Made by a program: the position numbers and the translations under genes. Below the pieces are notes generated by a model. The model was not told where the DNA came from and made no database searches. It saw only the letters and a program-made list of their open reading frames with translations. From CTSoil-043 sp963821235 (lineage in GTDB: Bacteria; Chloroflexota; Limnocylindria; Limnocylindrales; CSP1-4), in NCBI GenBank assembly GCA_963821235.1, contig CAWGCS010000001.1, positions 186,001-250,000 on the forward strand: a stretch of 64,000 nucleotides of DNA. The letters are read 5' to 3'. How positions within the stretch are numbered: the first letter of the stretch is position 1; every line of letters begins with the position of its first letter. This document shows positions 61,465 to 64,000 of the stretch, in pieces.

Positions 61465-62934
61465 ATGGCTGTCGCTACTCGCCGCTACCAGAACTACGTG
61501 AACGGTCGGCTCGTCGACGCCCAGGACGGCAAGACGCTGACCGTCGAGAACCCGGCTACCGGCGCGGTCGTGTCGGACGTCCCCGATTCGTCCGTCGCGG
61601 ACGCCCGGGAGGCGATCGAATGCGCCGAGCGCGCCCAGCGCCCCTGGGAGAAGCTGGCCCCGATCGAGCGGGCGAACGTCCTGCACAGGATCGCCGACGG
61701 GATCCGGGCGGACGCGGAGCACCTGGCCCGCGTCCTGTCGGAGGAGCAGGGCAAGCCCCTCGACCAGTCCCGCGGCGAGGTCAACGGGACGGCAGGCTAC
61801 TTCGACTACACGGCCGAATGGGCCCGCCGCATCGAAGGCGAGGTCATCGCCAGCGACCGGCCGAACGAGATGCAGCTGCTGCTCCGGCAGCCCATCGGCG
61901 TCATCGGCGGGATCGTGCCCTGGAACTTCCCCCTCTACGTCCTCGCCCGCAAGGTGGCGCCCGCCCTCCTGATGGGCAACACCATCGTCATCAAGCCGAG
62001 CGAGATGACCCCCAACAGCACGCTCGAGCTCGCCCGCATCTTCGAGGCGGCCGAGGTCCCGGCCGGGGTCGTCAACCTGGTCTGCGGCTACGGGCCGATC
62101 GTCGGCGAGGAGCTGGCCTCCAACCCGCTGATCGGCATGGTCAGCGTCACCGGCAGCATCCGGACGGGTTCCCGGGTCATGGAGCTCGCCGGGAAGAACA
62201 TCACGAAGGTGAGCCTGGAGCTGGGTGGCAGCGCCCCGGTCATCATCATGCCGGACGCCGATCTCGACCTCGCGGTGCAGTCCATCAAGGCCTGCCGCCT
62301 CCTCAACACCGGCCAGGTGTGCGGCGCCGCCGACCGGACCTACGTCCACGCCAAGGTCGGCGACGAGTTCACCGACCGGCTCGCCACGGCCATGGGCCAG
62401 GCGAAGTATGGGAACGCGCTCGTCGAGGAAGGCCTCGACCTGGGCCCCCTGGTGAGCGAGCGGCAGCTCGAGGCGGTCAGCGGCCGCGTCGAGCGGGCGA
62501 TCGCCGACGGCGGCCAGATCGTGACCGGCGGCAAGCGCGTCGAGGACCGGCCGGAGGGCCACTACTACCCGGCGACCGTCATCGCCAATTGCCGTCAGGA
62601 CATGGCCATCGTCCGGGAGGAGATCTTCGGGCCGGTCATGCCGGTCGTCACGTTCCACGACCTCGACGAGGCGATCGCCTGGGCCAACGACTCGATCTAC
62701 GGCCTCGCGTCGTCGATCTTCACCAGGAACGTCGACGTCGTGATGCGGGCCTGCCGGGAGCTCCGCTTCGGGGAGACGTACGTCAACCGCGAGAACATGG
62801 AGAACATGCAGGGGTTCCACGCCGGCTGGCGCAAGTCGGGCATCGGCGGCGCGGACGGCAAGCACGGCGTGCTCGAGTACACGCGGACCCACGTGGTCTA
62901 CCTGCAGTACGACATGGCGGCCGGGATGCCGTAG
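61465..62934 (+). CDS. lactaldehyde/glycolaldehyde dehydrogenase, AldA-like
   Basis: 489-residue NAD-dependent aldehyde dehydrogenase. It follows E. coli AldA closely at the C-terminal signature ETYVNRENMENMQGFHAGW and the following KSGIGGADGKHG. VPWNFPLYVLARKVAPALL, SVTGSIRTG, LELGGSAP (Glu) and the catalytic Cys in NTGQVCGAADR are intact. It oxidises lactaldehyde to lactate or glycolaldehyde to glycolate. GGAGG precedes ATG 61465; a 118-bp gap separates it from the FIST gene, same strand. Likely last step for an aldehyde released by the upstream lyase. Confidence 0.93.
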   Translation: MAVATRRYQNYVNGRLVDAQDGKTLTVENPATGAVVSDVPDSSVADAREAIECAERAQRPWEKLAPIERANVLHRIADGIRADAEHLARVLSEEQGKPLDQSRGEVNGTAGYFDYTAEWARRIEGEVIASDRPNEMQLLLRQPIGVIGGIVPWNFPLYVLARKVAPALLMGNTIVIKPSEMTPNSTLELARIFEAAEVPAGVVNLVCGYGPIVGEELASNPLIGMVSVTGSIRTGSRVMELAGKNITKVSLELGGSAPVIIMPDADLDLAVQSIKACRLLNTGQVCGAADRTYVHAKVGDEFTDRLATAMGQAKYGNALVEEGLDLGPLVSERQLEAVSGRVERAIADGGQIVTGGKRVEDRPEGHYYPATVIANCRQDMAIVREEIFGPVMPVVTFHDLDEAIAWANDSIYGLASSIFTRNVDVVMRACRELRFGETYVNRENMENMQGFHAGWRKSGIGGADGKHGVLEYTRTHVVYLQYDMAAGMP

Positions 62935-63065
62935 CCAACCACCTGTCGGGCGGCCGGTGGCCGCCCGAGATCAGGCGCACGCCGAGACGGCCGGCCCGGT
63001 CTCGCGGGCGGACGCCGTCGGAAGGGCGCTCCGAGCCGGGCTCGGGGCGCCCCTTCGCCTGCGCG

Positions 63066-64000
63066 TCAGGCAGCCGCGCTCGGTGCTCCGTTCGGGAGGC
63101 CGGCGCAGACGTCCCGGGCGAGCTCGGTGAAGGCGAGCGACGCGGGCGACCGGTTGCGGTCCCGGTGCCAGGCGAGGGTGATCACGCGCTGGGGGACGTC
63201 GACCGGCAGCAGGACGACCCTGGGATCGGAGGCGTCCACCGTGAGCGTCGGGACGAGGGCCGCCCCGACGCCCGCAGCCACGAGGCCCTGCACGGTCCCG
63301 TTGTCGTCGGAGCGGAAGGCGACCCGTGGATCCAGGCCGTTGTGGCGGAGGTAGGACTCCGCCACCATGGTGCTCCGGCAGGTGCTGAAGCCGATGAGCG
63401 GGTGCTCGGCGATCTCGGCCAGCGTGGGCCCGGGCGCCGGTCGGTCGAGCGACGATCCGGCGGCCACCATCAGCACGTACGGGTCGTGGAGCAGCTCGAC
63501 GCAGTCGAACGGGCCCTCGGGCAGCGGCAGGACGGCGAAGGCGAGGTCGAGCTCGCCCGATTCGACGAGGGCGAGGAGGCGCAGGTCTTCGTTGCTCTCG
63601 CGAAGCTCGACCTCGACGCCCGGCCAGCTCGCCGAGAAGCGGCTGAGCAGCGAGGGCACGATCCGGGCCCCGACGCTCTGGTACGTGCCGACGCGGAGGA
63701 TGCCCGACGCACCGGCCGCATAGGTCCGCAGGTCCGCCTGGGCGGCCGACAGGCGCGCCGCGATCGCGTCGGCGTGACGGAGCAGGAGGCGGCCGGCCTC
63801 GGTCAGCTCGACCTTGCGGCGACCGCGCCCGCGCTCGACGAGCCGCAGGCCCACGATTCCCTCGAGGCTCGCGACGTGCTGGCTCACGGCCGACTGGGTG
63901 TACTCGAGCGCGTCGGCGGCGGCGTGGAAGGAGCCCGTCTCGGCGATGGCCCGCAGGCTCTGCAGGTGGCGCAGCTCGAGGCTCGGCCAATGATCAGCGA
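63066..64000 (-). CDS. LysR-family transcriptional regulator (5' end beyond window)
   Basis: At least 311 residues; the start codon lies at or beyond position 64000. The HTH is LELRHLQSLRAIAETGSFHAAADALEYTQSAVSQHVASLEGIVGLRLVERG. A substrate-binding domain follows (LRVGTYQSVGARIVPSLLSRF, then a typical GVGAALVPTL) and a short tail. Only a few N-terminal residues can be missing. It ends 131 bp from the convergent aldA-like gene, so it probably controls something to the right of the window. Confidence 0.9.
   Translation of the reverse strand, partial: ADHWPSLELRHLQSLRAIAETGSFHAAADALEYTQSAVSQHVASLEGIVGLRLVERGRGRRKVELTEAGRLLLRHADAIAARLSAAQADLRTYAAGASGILRVGTYQSVGARIVPSLLSRFSASWPGVEVELRESNEDLRLLALVESGELDLAFAVLPLPEGPFDCVELLHDPYVLMVAAGSSLDRPAPGPTLAEIAEHPLIGFSTCRSTMVAESYLRHNGLDPRVAFRSDDNGTVQGLVAAGVGAALVPTLTVDASDPRVVLLPVDVPQRVITLAWHRDRNRSPASLAFTELARDVCAGLPNGAPSAAA

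Overview
The window is very GC-rich (roughly 70 percent by eye), densely packed, and full of ATGA/GTGA/TGATG start-stop overlaps. Many genes carry a TAGACT-like -10 box about 6-10 bases before the start codon, which implies leaderless transcription. There is no rRNA, CRISPR array, prophage or insertion sequence. Gene content (selenocysteine machinery, an NAD-type selenocysteine formate dehydrogenase, DUF5107/TPR protein, a TasA/SipW-like pair, F420-enzyme-like domain) and style suggest an uncultivated high-GC Chloroflexota lineage. That placement is an inference; a deep actinobacterial-like lineage cannot be excluded from sequence alone.

Layout. 1-3.4 kb: an EamA exporter, a double zinc-ribbon protein, an S51 peptidase and a membrane protein. 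3.5-6.9 kb (minus): a P-loop protein of the cyclic 2,3-diphosphoglycerate synthetase family, ornithine carbamoyltransferase and carbamate kinase in one tight operon. 7.1-14.8 kb: a complete selenocysteine cassette. On the minus strand lie tRNA-Sec, an aminotransferase, selA, selB, a mobA fusion and a metallo-beta-lactamase-fold gene; selD is divergent. 15-23.3 kb: small accessory genes, a secreted protein with a chagasin-like domain, a large repeat surface protein, and two copies of a roughly 73-bp repeat each just upstream of a start codon. 23.4-27.4 kb: a two-component system, a lipoprotein/secreted-protein pair and a membrane protein. 27.5-30.8 kb: a TasA-like fibre protein with its SipW-type signal peptidase bearing a Pro-Thr tail, a 67-bp repeat in two copies, and an alpha/alpha-toroid protein. 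31.2-37 kb: formate dehydrogenase and fdhD.

The centrepiece is the formate dehydrogenase operon. The catalytic subunit carries an in-frame UGA followed by a textbook bacterial SECIS hairpin, but it lacks the N-terminal [4Fe-4S] domain normally fused to it. That domain lies at the C-terminus of the third gene, behind a NuoE-NuoF fusion. The usual order (NuoE)(NuoF)(FdhA-N)(FdhA-C) is therefore present as (FdhA-C)(NuoE-NuoF)(FdhA-N): the alpha subunit is split at an interdomain linker and the operon is cyclically rotated. The selenocysteine cassette, the MobA (bis-MGD cofactor) domain and FdhD all serve this one enzyme.

37-64 kb: a second zinc-ribbon protein with a Gly/Tyr-rich linker, an alpha/beta hydrolase, a CPBP protein, galT-galK, a DUF5107/TPR gene with two frameshifts, a drug/metabolite exporter, a small monooxygenase with an iron-type alcohol dehydrogenase, ferredoxin with ferredoxin reductase, fumarase, an FAD oxidoreductase, methylglyoxal synthase and a saccharopine-dehydrogenase-like enzyme. 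An IclR-controlled catabolic operon follows (DHDPS-family aldolase/lyase, FGGY kinase, FIST sensory protein, then an AldA-type aldehyde dehydrogenase), and a LysR regulator runs off the right edge.
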